Part shown: positions 44,605 through 55,465 of the stretch, piece after piece
Layout of the letters: each line of letters opens with the position of its first letter
How positions within the stretch are numbered: the first letter of the stretch is position 1
Notes under the pieces: model-generated
Database searches by the model: none
What the model was told of the DNA's origin: nothing
What the model saw: only the letters and a program-made list of their open reading frames with translations
Program-made: the position numbers and the translations under genes
DNA from: Miscanthus floridulus
Taxonomy: Eukaryota; Streptophyta; Magnoliopsida; Poales; Poaceae
Direction: 5' to 3'
Assembly: GCF_019320115.1 (NCBI RefSeq)
Contig: NC_089593.1
Location: forward strand, 14,164,789 to 14,228,788
DNA length: 64,000 nucleotides

Positions 44605-44617
44605 TCTGGTATCGGAT

Positions 44618-45697
44618 ATGCCAGGACTCGAGCCTACTTCCATTTCTGCCGCCGCCGCGTCAACCACCATCGCCGCCGTGCCCATCTCCACGCCGCTTAG
44701 CGCACCTGCGCGATCTGCGCCGGACATGTTCCCCGCCACGACAATCCCGGTGGCTGCGATCGACAATCTCATGATCGCTGTCTACGACCTCCAGCGCCAG
44801 ATGGCCGATCTGGCTACTCGGCTCGGCCAAGAGAAGAACCGGACGCCACCGCCGGCGCTTTGCCAAGCACCAATGGTACCAGGGATCCTCAAGCTCTCCT
44901 TCCCCACATTTGACGGCGCCGAAGATCCCTCAGGCTGGCTGAACCGGTGCGACCAATTTTTCCACCTGCAGCGGACCATGGACCGCGACAGGGTCTGGCT
45001 GGCTTCCTTCCATCTGACGGGGGTCGCCCAGCAGTGGTACTACCGGGTGGACTAGGATGCCGGGGATGTGGGCACCTTCACCTGGGACATCTTCAAGGCG
45101 TTGTGCCTTCAGCGCTTCGCGCCGGCCTTCAGTCCCCATCGCCCAGACGAGTTGGAGCGCTGGCCATGTCGCGCCACCGCCGATGAGGTCCAGGAGGTCG
45201 TTCCGGCTCGGCTGGCGTCTGCTAGCCAGCACTCGCCACACCAGCAAGCGCACCTTCCCACCAGCGGGCTCTCTGATCATGTCTGCGTCGACGTCGAGCT
45301 ACCCGAACTGGAGGATCCTCAGCGCTCCATGAGCTTGGCGCGCGGCCTGGAGCGACACGTCCAGGCTGTGCGACCACCATCAGAGCAAGGTGTTCGCACC
45401 AACAAGCCGGCGGTTCGTTCTCTGCCACCAACCGTCACGCCTCCCATCTCGGCGCAGCCGCCCATGGCGATCTCGCCGGCATTGCCACCACCACCGCGCC
45501 CGTTCCACTGTCTGTCCTCTACGGAGCTCGTGGAACGCCGCCGCCAGGGCCTATGCTATAGCTGTGACGAGCAGTATTCCCCTGACCACAAGTGCCAACG
45601 CCTCTTCTATCTCGAGGTCACTGATCCAGATGACGCCAGGACGGCCGACACAGAGGAGCTCAAGCTGGCCGTGAACACCCCGGTGCTCTCCCTCTAG
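44618..45697 (+). pseudogene. Gag of the chromovirus Gypsy, interrupted
   Basis: 44618-45055 holds the capsid start ('LKLSFPTFDGAEDPSGWLNRCDQFF', 'FHLTGVAQQWYYRVD') and ends in a TAG. 45068-45697 continues with 'DIFKALCLQRFAPAF' and a CCHC knuckle 'CYSCDEQYSPDHKC' near the end. The stop at 45053 and a frame change near 45060 mean no full gag can be made. Confidence 0.8.
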
Positions 45698-45700
45698 GCC

Positions 45701-46486
45701 ATGGCCACGATCCGCACGGAGGAGACTATGCGGCTGCACTTCTCCATCACCACCCAGCAGTTCGTCGCGCTGCTCGACGCCGGCTCGTTGCACAACTTCA
45801 TCCATCCTGTTATCGCTCAGCAGGCTGGCCTCGCATTCCACCCCAGTGCAGGCGCCCATGTCACTGTGGCCAATGGCGGCCGAGTGGCCTGCCAGGGCTT
45901 CGCGCACGACGTCGCCATCCGCCTCGGAGCGGAGCTGTTCTCCATCGACTGTTACTCCGTTCCGCTCGACTGCTACGACATGGTCCTCGGCGCCACTTTC
46001 CTCCGCACGCTGGGGCCGATTCTATGGGACTTCGACGACTCCTACATAGCCTTTTGGCGGGAGGGCCGCCGTGTCCTATGGCGGGGCTTGGGCTCACCGC
46101 ACCCCGGCGTTCCAGCGACTGGCCGTCTCAACGCAGGGTGTGACGCCGCACCAGCACGACTTGATCGCCCCACCACGGTTGCGGGTGCGCGGTCTCGCAA
46201 CACAGCAGATGGCTCGTGCCATAGCGCATCGTCGACGCCCTCCTTCATCAACCTCTTCGGGGACCTCCGTCGTGACAGTCAGGACACCACCAACCTCCGG
46301 ACCCTCCGTGACCTGTTCGCCACTGCCAGTGGTGAGCCGCCGTGCGTCGTGGATGGCCTCTTCCTTCGCGACGCCCTTGTATCGGTCCCTGCCTCTTCAG
46401 CGACGTCGGCCATGATCCTACAGCTCACCCACGCGACCGGTCAGCTCACCCACGCGACCGGTCACGACGGCCCACAGACGATATAG
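45701..46486 (+). pseudogene. Aspartic protease region of the chromovirus Gypsy
   Basis: 'FVALLDAGSLHNFIHP' carries the protease triad as D-A-G rather than the usual D-S-G. 'CYDMVLGATFLRTLGPILWDF' is the family's conserved second half. The frame then runs into the leader to RT but stops at 46486, before any RT motif. Probably inactive. Confidence 0.8.
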
Positions 46487-46618
46487 ACGACACTACAGAG
46501 CCTCCGCTCGGATTTCTTCGTCGACGTCGACAAGCGGCTCGTCCGTGTGTTCATCCGCTCCTGTGCTACTAGCGAGCGGAACCAGATGGAGGCCCTCCAC
46601 AGTGGTGGTCTCCTTTAG

Positions 46619-47519
46619 TTGATCAAGCTTCCATCTCATTTCCCCGACAAATCCGACTCCGGTGCAACGGGTGCAATTCCGGGCCGGCCGCCTCAACACG
46701 GTGGCGGATGGTTTGTTCCGCCATGGCAGCCACGAGCTGTTAGCGGTCGCTCTCTCGAGGTCCCCCTTTTCCGTGGTCCGCCGAGCTGCGCCAAGAGCTG
46801 GCGGCCCCCCCTACACCTGCGCCATCCACAAAGCCCTCAACACCGACCGTTGGGGCGCCCCTTGGCTCATCAGCGACGGCCTCATCCTCTACGACGACCG
46901 TGTCTTCGTGACATGCTTGTTGACCCCGCCTTCCCAGGTCTACAAGCTGGCGCACACGGCCGATCACAAGGTCGTCCACCAGAGGGCCCAGCAGCTCCGC
47001 GTCGACTGGTGCACCGACCACGGCCGGGACAAACCCCTCATGGTGGTGTGTGCGTGTCTTCTCCATGACTAGGCCTACGTCTCGCACCACTACGACGCGC
47101 ACCACCGTGAGCTACAGTTCTCTCAGGGTGCCTGGGTATGGCCTCTCCTGTTCTATCGCTCCATCCGGTACTGGGTGGCAGGCTCCCGTGGTCAGCTGGG
47201 TCCTAGGTATGCAAGGCAAGACCACAACTTCACATGCATGGATGCAGTGGCCTACCACCTCCAGCCCCTTGTAGGTGCCCGCATCAACAATGACGTCCTA
47301 GTGGGCGTTCTACAGCCGTTCCGAGCACCTTCGCCATTTCAAGTGCTAGGCCCGCGGGCTGGTATGTCCGAGGCCGACACACAATGGGAGCCCGTCGAGA
47401 CGTTCTGCGCAGCGCACCCTTGCTTTCAGCTCGAGGACGAGCTATTTGTCGATGGGGGAGAAGTGTTATGTACGGCAACGATTACCTACGAACGAAGCAT
47501 AGCAGTGGCTAAGGAGTAG
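46619..47519 (+). pseudogene. Joined remnants of RNase H end, integrase and C-terminal domain
   Basis: 46662-47072 starts with 'VQFRAGRLNTVADGLFRHG' (the end of RNase H, usually 'ADALSR') and a partial integrase N-terminus. 47175-47519 carries 'AGSRGQLGPRYARQDHNFTCMDAVAYHLQP' and 'PCFQLEDELFVDGGEV', the integrase C-terminal and chromo-type tail of chromoviruses. The DDE core is absent. Several frame changes. Confidence 0.7.
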
Positions 47520-47688
47520 CATGCGCGAGACGTGCGGGATGTGCGTGGTCACCGCGCCCATGGCGGCGACGTTCCTATTCTTTAGGATCTTTGGTTAGTC
47601 AGTTTGTTAGCTCAGTTTGTTAGGCGTAGTCTCTGGTTGTTAGGCTTCAGGCTATAAAGCCTAAACATGTTGGTTAATGAGAGGCTAG
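47464..47688 (+). repeat. 3' LTR fragment of the chromovirus Gypsy
   Basis: It matches 44229-44453. It stops at GAGGCTAG, exactly where CACTA-2 begins. The remaining 151 bp of LTR are not found anywhere downstream. Confidence 0.85.
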
Positions 47689-47699
47689 CACTACCGGAC

Positions 47700-48200
47700 A
47701 GAGCATCTTTGCCGAGGGCCCAGGGCACTCGGCAAAGGCCTAAAAGCCCTCGGCAAAGGCTTTGCCGAGCGCCGTCCTCGGCAAAGAGCTCTCGGAAAAA
47801 AATTTAACGGCAAAGAGGCTCTTTGCCGAGGGCCAGTTGTCGGTTACTCGGCAAAGCATTTTCCGAGGGCCAACGGCGGCGCTCGGCAAAGAAAAGCAGC
47901 CATCGACGGCGCTGCTCCGTTGACGGCGTCTTTGCCGAGTGCCGACAGTTTGGGCACTCGGCAAAGACATTTTTTATTTTTTTTCAAAAACTCTTTGCCG
48001 AGTGCCACGGCGGCAAGGCACTCGGCAAAGACATTTTTTATTTTTTTTCAAAAACTCTTTGCCGAGTGCCTCCCCAGCTTGGCACTCGGCAAAGATTTTT
48101 TGCTTTTTTTAAAAAAAAATCTTTGCCGAGTGCAATGTCCTGGCACTCGGCAAAGTTTCCCAGCTTTGCCGAGTGTCATGACCATTGCACTCGGCAAATC
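47700..48200. repeat. Left subterminal repeats of CACTA-2, two motif variants
   Basis: The outer part (47708-47890) has TTTGCCGAGGGC and GCCCTCGGCAAAG. The inner part (47930-48200) has TTTGCCGAGTGCC and CACTCGGCAAAG. Paired motifs enclose about 15 bp. Open frames in this stretch are artefacts. Confidence 0.85.
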
Positions 48201-49003
48201 AACCGAAACTGCAATTTTTTTTGTTTTTTGCATTCCACTGACACAAACAGTTCAAATATATATCACATGTCACATATATATCACAAACATCACAATAATC
48301 ACATATATATCACAACGAAACCATTTTCACACATTATATCACAACCACAACTCAAATAACAACATATTGCAACCACAAGTCAAATATCACAACCACAAGT
48401 CATAAATTCACAAACACAGTCCATCAAGTCAAAGCACAAGTCACAACCACAAGTGAAGCTCAAGTCCAAGCACATGACGAAGCACAACTCCTCAAAAAAG
48501 CAGCCTATGACACGATGGTTCATTCGGTGACGCATTAGCGGGGTTATTCGAACCCGCCGACGGAAGCTGCAAAAAGGATAAGAGGTTGCATGTGTGAGAT
48601 TCATCTAGTAAGTTTCTATGTGAAGCATTGGTGTATGTCATAGCTAGTGCAAGCATGTAGTAAGTTTCTATGTCAAGCATCTAGTAAGTTTCTATGTCAA
48701 GCATCTAGTAAGTTTGTATGTCAACCATGGTTGTATGTCAAGGAAGCATCTAGTAAGAGTGAATTTTCATACTTACAGGAGTGGCTGTAGGAGTAGGCTG
48801 TGGAGGTGCTGCCAACGGCAAAGGTACACTCCCTTGCTAGACACTCCGCATGAAGGCCTCCATTTCTTGCATCCTCCTCTCCTGGGCCGCGAACGCTTCC
48901 CTCTGGGCCTGCAGTTGCGCGCTCTGAGCCTCGACCACGAGCTTCTAGGCCTGCAGCTCGGCCTGCAATACAAACTTCAATATTTCAGTAATGCAAATGT
49001 AAC

Positions 49004-50725
49004 TTAGGTGTGCAAAGATGAATGTACGACGAGTAAAACAGGACGTACCTCGAGAGCATCGACCCGCTGTAGTGACGGACTAGGCCGTGGGCGTATGGGC
49101 TGGCTGGAGCTCGTGCTCCGTGCTCGGAGCACGTCGAGAGAGGGAACAGTGGTGGAGTCGATGGCGTCGTCTGCAATCCACAGCCGCCCATGCTTCTTGC
49201 CTCTTCCTAGCCTCATGATGGTCTCTGCATCAATGGGCTCAGTGCGCACATCGTAATCTTCCCCATGGACCTCCCTCACCTTTGAGGTGTACTCTTGGAC
49301 CTTAGTGTGCACGGTCGGGTCGGAGTACACCTCGCGTGGGGCAGACGGGTCGAAGGAGACAGAGGAAGATGCTCTACCCATGTGGGACATAGCCCACGCA
49401 GAGAACTCCGAGACCTCCACGCCCGGGTGTGCAGCCTTCTGCGAGTAAGACGGCAAGATGGTGAGAAATAAGGCAGAACTCAGCGTCAAATAAGATAAAA
49501 GAAATCACTTACATATGCTTGTTTGTAGGCCGGGAGGCTGCGGCTGCCTTGATGGTGAGTAGCACCTCGCCTCAGCAGACGCTGGTCCCGCTGCCTCGCG
49601 TGGTTCTCAGCAAAGTCGTTGGACAACCACCTGTCCACGATCATCTCCCAGCACAAGGAGTGGGATCGGCACCACCAGGGAACCACCTACAAGTCATCGA
49701 TTATTTGACATAGAAAAAGATAAAATTAAACTGACTTAATCTCAAAACGAATCATTATTAATGTTTTTTTGTCTACCTCAAGGTACTGGGCCCGGGACAG
49801 CTCCACCTGTCTTGCATCAGGCTTGCTGATGGACTGCTTCAACACCACGTCATAGTAGTCTCTGTGGGCCTACACGCGCGCCTCGTGGTGCATGTCGGTG
49901 ACGTACTTCCTACAGGCGGCAGCAGCCGCCTAATCCGCCTGGGCCTCAAGTCCTTCTTCCAGCTTGAAATACATCTGCATACAAAACCGATGTATCCATT
50001 CATTATTTCAATAAAAGACTTGCCCAATGAAAATGTTGTGCGCGAGAGACTTACCCAAAACTCCGCCAGTACCCGCTCCTGCTTGTTGCGGTACATGTCG
50101 TCAGGGGCCAACTGGTACCTGTCCCACATGTAGGCCGGCTCCCGCACGTCCTCGGACATGTTCACAAGGCCGGGGTACCATTTCCTGCACAAAACACCAA
50201 GGATGCTTGCGGGGGAGCGTGCAGAAGTACCCGACAAAACCAACCAGGCCCTGCACAAGTGATTAAGAAAATTTATCAGCTCCTCTTTTGATTTCCAACA
50301 TTACCATATGAAGTAGTTGTGATAACATCTATAGTTACTTACCTCTTCGCCATAGGGCGAATCAGTGCCCGGTTGTGAGGAAGCGGAGGCTGAGGGAGGC
50401 TCGCGGGACCTCGCTGGTAGACAGTCGGGGTAGCGGAACTGTCGCCCTCGGCAGCCTCGCCCTCGGCTGCCTCATCCTGGGTCTGTCAGACGTCCTCGTC
50501 CTCGACCTCGTCCTCGGGCGTGGCCGTCACGTGCTCCTCCTCCATCACCTTGTCTGAAGGTGGCAGGGAAGGAGTCCGCTGCCTCCTGCTGACCCTGGTC
50601 CTCCTCCTCTGACCTTCTGTGGACGCTACCCCTAACCCCGACCCCTCGTCTGAAACGGGAGGGCGTGGTCTCCCGTAAAGGGAGGCCGTCTCACGTCGTG
50701 GACGGCTGCTCACCATCACCTGCAA
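49004..50725 (-). pseudogene. Transposase_24 (PF03004, TNPA-like) gene of CACTA-2
   Basis: Exon-like pieces read in order: 50486-50725 (acidic and basic low-complexity N-terminus), 49839-50258 ('RKWYPGLVNMSEDVREPAYMWDRYQLAPDD', 'RVLAEFW'), 49486-49686 ('WWCRSHSLCWEMIVDRWLSNDF') and 49004-49489 ('EVSEFSAWAMSHMGRASSSV', 'IMRLGRGKKHGRLWIADD'). This is the plant Ptta/En/Spm second ORF, thought to bind subterminal repeats. Introns separate the pieces. Some stops (for example near 49920) suggest decay, but splicing cannot be settled by eye. Confidence 0.7.
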
Positions 50726-50823
50726 TCACAAAGAATGAACAAGACTTATTAGTATATATATTAGAAATAGATTCAAAATAAATAAAGAAAACACAAACTA
50801 AAACAAACGTAGTATTACATGTA

Positions 50824-51617
50824 TTAGGAATAATCTTCATGATTAGGATCATAGGTGTCGTCATCACTGTCAAAATTGTCCAAATGGGCAACACTATCTG
50901 AAGGTTCTATGTTGTCTTCGTTGTCATTGCCTAGCCTTAATCGGTCAAGCATTTCTATGTCCTTGGCATTTTGCACCACATCTCCATCAACCTCGTCATC
51001 CTCCGTTTCGTTGTCTACTTCCATTTCAATCGCTTCGGGTAAGACTATCTCAAACGTGCCTAGTAGCCCATCTTCTTGAAAGAACTGTCCATCATATGTG
51101 TTTGCGTTGAAGTTGTAATCGTCATCGTTTGGGGCAGGTAGTTTACCGTGTGGAGACACCTGGTGCACAATAGCCCAACCCTTAAGATCCACTTTGTCTT
51201 GGTTGGCATATCGCGTATAATACACCTGCACGGCCTGTTGAGCCATAATGTAGACATCTTTTCTTGGATAGACGGAATCTTCTCGAATCCCGACTAGCCC
51301 AAGATGAGGGTCCGTCTTGTTTCTCGAGGATTAAACCAATGGCATTTGAACATGATAGGTTTATGTTTGTGACCATGAAATGAGAGTTCATATATTTCCT
51401 CAACTCTACCATGATAGTCGAGGCCATTAGTGCTGGGCGTGCAAACTCCGCTATTTGTGATTTTCCGTTTGGGCCGAGTCTGCTCATATCTTGTTGTGTG
51501 GAAGCGATATCCGTTCACGTCATAACCGGTAAATGACTGCACCCTAACGTCATAGCCGCCTGCAACCTGTCTCAACTCCTCACTCATGGACGAGTCAGTC
51601 TGGGCCTGCAAGCTCAA
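50824..51617 (-). pseudogene. C-terminal part of CACTA-2 TNP2 (DUF4216 plus acidic tail)
   Basis: 'GYDVNGYRFHTTRYEQTRP', 'NSGVCTPSTNGLDYHG', 'ELSFHGHKHKPIMFKCHWF' (51294-51617) is DUF4216. 51182-51487 and 50824-51246 carry the conserved 'AQQAVQVYYTRYANQDK' and an Asp/Glu-rich tail ending 'DDDTYDPNHEDYS'. A frame change lies near 51250. This region accompanies TNP2 in grass CACTA elements and is the part CACTA-1 lost. Confidence 0.8.
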
Positions 51618-51900
51618 GCATGATAGGTCGTTATATTAATCGAACGAACGAGAAACTTGGAATATGGAACGTGGGAGCTAAATTGGACATTACCTTTTGT
51701 TTGAACCAAGAAATGAAATCAGGCCTCCCCGCACCCGCACCCCGAGAAAGAAGGGTGTCATGTTCCTGCGAGGTAGGATCCCTTGATTGATGCCAGGACT
51801 CACGAACAAATTCCCTGTCCGAACGAGAATCAGTGGGGTTGCATGAAGAATATTCAGGGCGTATTGAAACAAGTTCGTTGAGAACTTACTCGACGAACGG

Positions 51901-53547
51901 CTACACCTCGGGAAGGTTGGTCAACACATATAGCATGACACTTCGCCACTCTTCATTTCCCAATATCTTGTTGGTCGATCCACTTGCGCTGCCGAGTTGG
52001 CCTTGGAACAGGCTGTGGGTCCATTCATTTTCGCCAACATTGTAACGAAGGAGTGGATTATGATTGCTAGGAAGTTTCGGCTTGTAGTATAGTGTTGTGA
52101 AGTTTGCCACCTCCTCCCTTAGACTTGCCTCTACAATGGAAGCCTCAATTCTAGCTTTATTTGTACATTTCTTGTGAAGAGTCTTTAGACATCTCTCGAT
52201 TGGATAGCACCACCGGGCTTGCACGGGCCCCCCCAACCGTGCCTCGGACGGGAGGTGCACAATCAGATGCTGCATGGGCAAGAAGAAGCCGGGTGGAAAG
52301 ATCTTCTCTAGCTTACAGAGCAACACAGGTGCCGCTTTTTCCAAGTCCTGAGCGACGGTCCGAGATATCTCCTTGGCACAAAGCTGACGGAAGAAAAAGC
52401 TCAACTCTGCCAGCACTTGCCAGACATGGTCAGGGACATAGCCTCGGACCATCGCCGGAAGAAGCCGCTCAATCCATATGTGGTAGTCATGACTCTTCAT
52501 CCCGTTCACTCGTAAAGTGCCTAAGTTCACTCCCCTACCCAGATTCGCTGCATATCTATCTGGGAACATTAACGTCTTGATCCATTTTAGTACTTCCCTC
52601 CTTTGATTGGGTTCCAAGATGAAATCGACCTTAGGTCTTTTCCATTGTTTGTTTCGGCCACTAGGAGGCCGCATCTCTTGCTTTGGTCTATCACACAACG
52701 TCGCTAGGTCCACTCTAGCCTTAACGTTGTCCTTAGACTTGTCCATGTTCATGAGAGTTCCCCAAAGTGCCTCAGCGATATTCTTTTCGGTGTGCATTAC
52801 ATCAATGTTATGTGGCAAAAGAAGGTCATCGAAATAGGGGAGCCTCGTCAAGCCGGACTTATGAGTCCACATATGTTCCTCACTATATCCCACAAAACCA
52901 CCTCCTTCATTGGGCACGAGAGCATCTATTTGAGCACGCACCTCAGCACCACTCTTCATGCGCGGTTTAGGGTCTATCACTGCAACACCTTTCATAAAGT
53001 TCTTGATGTCTTGTCTGAATGGAATGTTAGAAGGGAGGAATTGACGATGCCTGTCGAACGACGAATACTTGCCACCCTTCTTCAACCAAATGAACCTCAC
53101 AGCTTCCTTGCATATTGGGCACGGAAATTTCCCGTGGACACACCAGGCGACGAATATCCCATACGCCAAGAAGTCATGCAGGGAGTAGTGGTACCAAACA
53201 TGCATCTTGAAGGATGATTTTGTAGCTCGGTCGTATGTCCATACCCCCTTCTCCCAAGCATCGATCAATTCATCAATCATAGGCTCCATGTACACACCCA
53301 TATTACTCCTCGGGTGTCTAGGAATTATCAACGACAAGAAGACGTTATGCCGTTGAAAGGAGATGCCAGGGGGGAGATTCAGGGGGATAACAAACATGGG
53401 CCAACATGTGTATGGGGCAGACAACTGTCCATAAGGATTGAACCCATCTGTTGCCAGCGCGACACGTACATTATGAGCCTCAGCAGCTTTGTCAGGATGT
53501 TTGTCATTAAAGTACGTCCATGCTTCAGCATCGGACGGATGCACCAT
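51901..53547 (-). CDS. CACTA-2 TNP2 transposase core (Transposase_21 plus DUF4218)
   Basis: An uninterrupted 548-residue frame. 'VRVALATDGFNPYG' near residue 28 and 'YTCWPMFVIPLNLPPGI' are Transposase_21 hallmarks. 'KMHVWYHYSLHDFLAYGIF', 'CPICKEAVRFIWLKKGGK' and 'YFDDLLLPHNIDVMHTEKN' follow. DUF4218 begins near residue 350 ('LAELSFFFRQLCAKEI', 'MQHLIVHLPSEARLGGPVQ', 'RWCYPIERCLKTLHKK'). The N-terminal part is at 53670-54437. Stops in 53550-53670 separate them. Confidence 0.88.
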   Translation of the reverse strand: MVHPSDAEAWTYFNDKHPDKAAEAHNVRVALATDGFNPYGQLSAPYTCWPMFVIPLNLPPGISFQRHNVFLSLIIPRHPRSNMGVYMEPMIDELIDAWEKGVWTYDRATKSSFKMHVWYHYSLHDFLAYGIFVAWCVHGKFPCPICKEAVRFIWLKKGGKYSSFDRHRQFLPSNIPFRQDIKNFMKGVAVIDPKPRMKSGAEVRAQIDALVPNEGGGFVGYSEEHMWTHKSGLTRLPYFDDLLLPHNIDVMHTEKNIAEALWGTLMNMDKSKDNVKARVDLATLCDRPKQEMRPPSGRNKQWKRPKVDFILEPNQRREVLKWIKTLMFPDRYAANLGRGVNLGTLRVNGMKSHDYHIWIERLLPAMVRGYVPDHVWQVLAELSFFFRQLCAKEISRTVAQDLEKAAPVLLCKLEKIFPPGFFLPMQHLIVHLPSEARLGGPVQARWCYPIERCLKTLHKKCTNKARIEASIVEASLREEVANFTTLYYKPKLPSNHNPLLRYNVGENEWTHSLFQGQLGSASGSTNKILGNEEWRSVMLYVLTNLPEV

Positions 53548-53669
53548 CGTCCATGGCTTGTACCATACACCTTCTTTATGCTAGGTCATCTGTTTCGCGG
53601 ATTCCTCGGTCATGAAAAGCCATTGGATCCTCGGCACAAACGGAAGGTGCCGTACGACTTTCGCGGGGA

Positions 53670-54437
53670 TCATAAGCTGCCTCTTTTGGCCATCTCCAGG
53701 TACCTTGAGGATTTACACTTCGGACAGTACTTTGCATCCTTGTGATCTTTCCTAAATAAAATGCACCCCTTTGGACAAACATGTATCTTGTCATATGGCA
53801 TCTTAAGCATACGAAGTAGTTTCTGTAAATCATGCAAGTTCTTCGGTAGAATGTGCTTCTCCGGTAGCATGCTGCCAAACACGGCCAACATCTTATCAAA
53901 GCCTTCGCGAATCAGATTTAACTTGGCCTTCAACCCCATAACACGTTCAATGGCATCCAGCTGAGAAACCATTGTACTCTCATGAAGGGGTTTCTGTGCC
54001 GAGTCCAACATTTCGTAGAAGGCCTTAGCGGCTTCCTCCATCTCCTCCTTCTCATGTCCTTCTGCGAAGTGAGCTTGGTGAGTGTCATCTAGCATGTCTG
54101 CTACTCCGGCATCATCATCAAAAGCCTCGAGGCATGGTCTCACCACCTCCGCTCTTATACGATCTGCTTCACCATGGTGGATCCACCGGTGGTAGCCAGC
54201 CGTATAACCATTGTACACAAGATGTTTACACATGGTCACCTTGTCTACCCTTCTGTTGTTGTCACATTTGCTATAGGGACACCAAAGTTTAGAATGTCCT
54301 TTAGCTACACCCGAGCTCCATGCATGTTCCAAGAAAGCATATGTCCCATTCACCCACTCAATGTCAAAGTCACTCCTGCTTCTCTGGCCCGTGTACATCC
54401 ACTGACGGTCTTCCATCCTTCCACATATACAGAACAT
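53670..54437 (-). CDS. CACTA-2 TNP2 N-terminal part (Transpos_assoc domain)
   Basis: This 255-residue frame contains 'MEDRQWMYTGQRSRSDFDIEWVNGT', 'WCPYSKCDNNRRVDK', 'LVYNGYTAGYHRWIHHGE', 'LPKNLHDLQKLLRMLKMPYDKIHVCPKGC' and 'DAKYCPKCKSSRYLEM'. Cys pairs suggest zinc binding. It corresponds to 39414-39905 plus 39156-39383 of CACTA-1 but is in one frame here. It is followed by a stop before the core ORF, so the transposase is split. Confidence 0.85.
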   Translation of the reverse strand: MFCICGRMEDRQWMYTGQRSRSDFDIEWVNGTYAFLEHAWSSGVAKGHSKLWCPYSKCDNNRRVDKVTMCKHLVYNGYTAGYHRWIHHGEADRIRAEVVRPCLEAFDDDAGVADMLDDTHQAHFAEGHEKEEMEEAAKAFYEMLDSAQKPLHESTMVSQLDAIERVMGLKAKLNLIREGFDKMLAVFGSMLPEKHILPKNLHDLQKLLRMLKMPYDKIHVCPKGCILFRKDHKDAKYCPKCKSSRYLEMAKRGSL

Positions 54438-55189
54438 AGTAATGTAACCATCAATTGCATCTACGCGATGCTCCTACTCTCTAATAGGTGAGGATAAGTC
54501 CTAATCCCACCCACGGATGCGTAGATGAGGTTAGTTTCCATGCTCCGCTCCCTATCCGAGATAGAATTTCGGTAGCACCTCCCCGCTGTTCTCCCGATGC
54601 ACGTCCTGCAAGGGAGAGTGTGTATCCAGAGAACAACAGGGGTGATGCCGAAACACCATCTCAGACCGGAGCGGACCATGGAAACTAACTTATCTACGTA
54701 TCCGCGGGCTGTCCAAAAAACGTGGACAATCCGAAACAAATACGGTCGCAGATATACAAAGATTTGTATACCTCCAACCGTATCTCTTTTGGACGGGAGA
54801 CACCTAACTAGGTTACACGACCAAAGACCACATACGGATAGAGGGGTTATACCTAGGGTGCCAGTGAGGTCAGGGTAGCGAGGCGGTGGAGAGTCGGTGC
54901 AGTGGCGAGTCGACGCGGTGCAGGAAGACCCGCAGCATCGACGAAGACAATCAGGGTCACCGAGTCCCTCCCACAGGTCCTCCTGCAAAAAAGGGCAAAA
55001 TGGTTAGTGTCGACTCAAAATTTCGGCAGCACCTCCCCTGCACGGGGAGGTTCCCAAAACCTGCAAAAAACATGGCACAAAGGCCAACAGCCACATATAT
55101 ACCAAACATGGGCACGAAGGCCAACAACCACCAATATATCAAGAGGAGCCATGTATTTTAGTTCTCTTTCCATTCAGATGAAAGTATTG

Positions 55190-55465
55190 AAGTAGTACAA
55201 CAACAATTACTACTAACCCTACAACTACTACTAAAACTACTACTAACAACTACTTAACTACTAACAGTACTAATACTAAGAACTACTTAACTATTAACAA
55301 CTACTACTACTAACCACTACAACTTACTAACTACTACTATTTACTAACTACTACTACTACTAACCCTACAACTAACACTACTAACTAATACTACTAACCA
55401 CTACTACTTACTAACTACTACTATTTACTAACTACTACTACTAACCCTACAACTAACACTACATT
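55190..55465 (+). repeat. (ACT)n-rich microsatellite of CACTA-2
   Basis: ACTACTACTA and AACTACTAC words repeat for about 275 bp. A shorter counterpart lies at 40668-40745 in CACTA-1. The array ends close to the presumed deletion point. Confidence 0.75.

Larger units (their letters stand above)
44229..47688 (+). mobile_element. Internally deleted chromovirus-type Gypsy element
   Basis: The 5' LTR is 44229-44604. A PBS resembling initiator tRNA-Met (TGGTATCGGA) starts at 44607. Gag, protease, a scrap of RNase H, integrase and chromo-type tail follow, then a PPT (GATGGGGGAGAAG) at 47451-47463 and the first 225 bp of the 3' LTR. The 3' LTR is cut at 47688 by CACTA-2. RT, most of RNase H and the integrase core are deleted near 46490-46660. 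Confidence 0.85.
47689..55460 (-). mobile_element. CACTA-2: En/Spm-type transposon, right (5') end missing
   Basis: The left terminus is CACTACCGGACAG at 47689, followed by subterminal repeats to 48200. Inside, on the minus strand, are TNP2 (about 54437 to 50824) and a Transposase_24 gene (50725 to 49004). Similarity to CACTA-1 (for example the AAATTTCGGCAGCACCTCCC leader at 55018 and 40520) extends to about 55460. After that no TTTGCCGAG repeats or CCGGTAGTG end is found. The right end is estimated, not seen. Confidence 0.8.
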
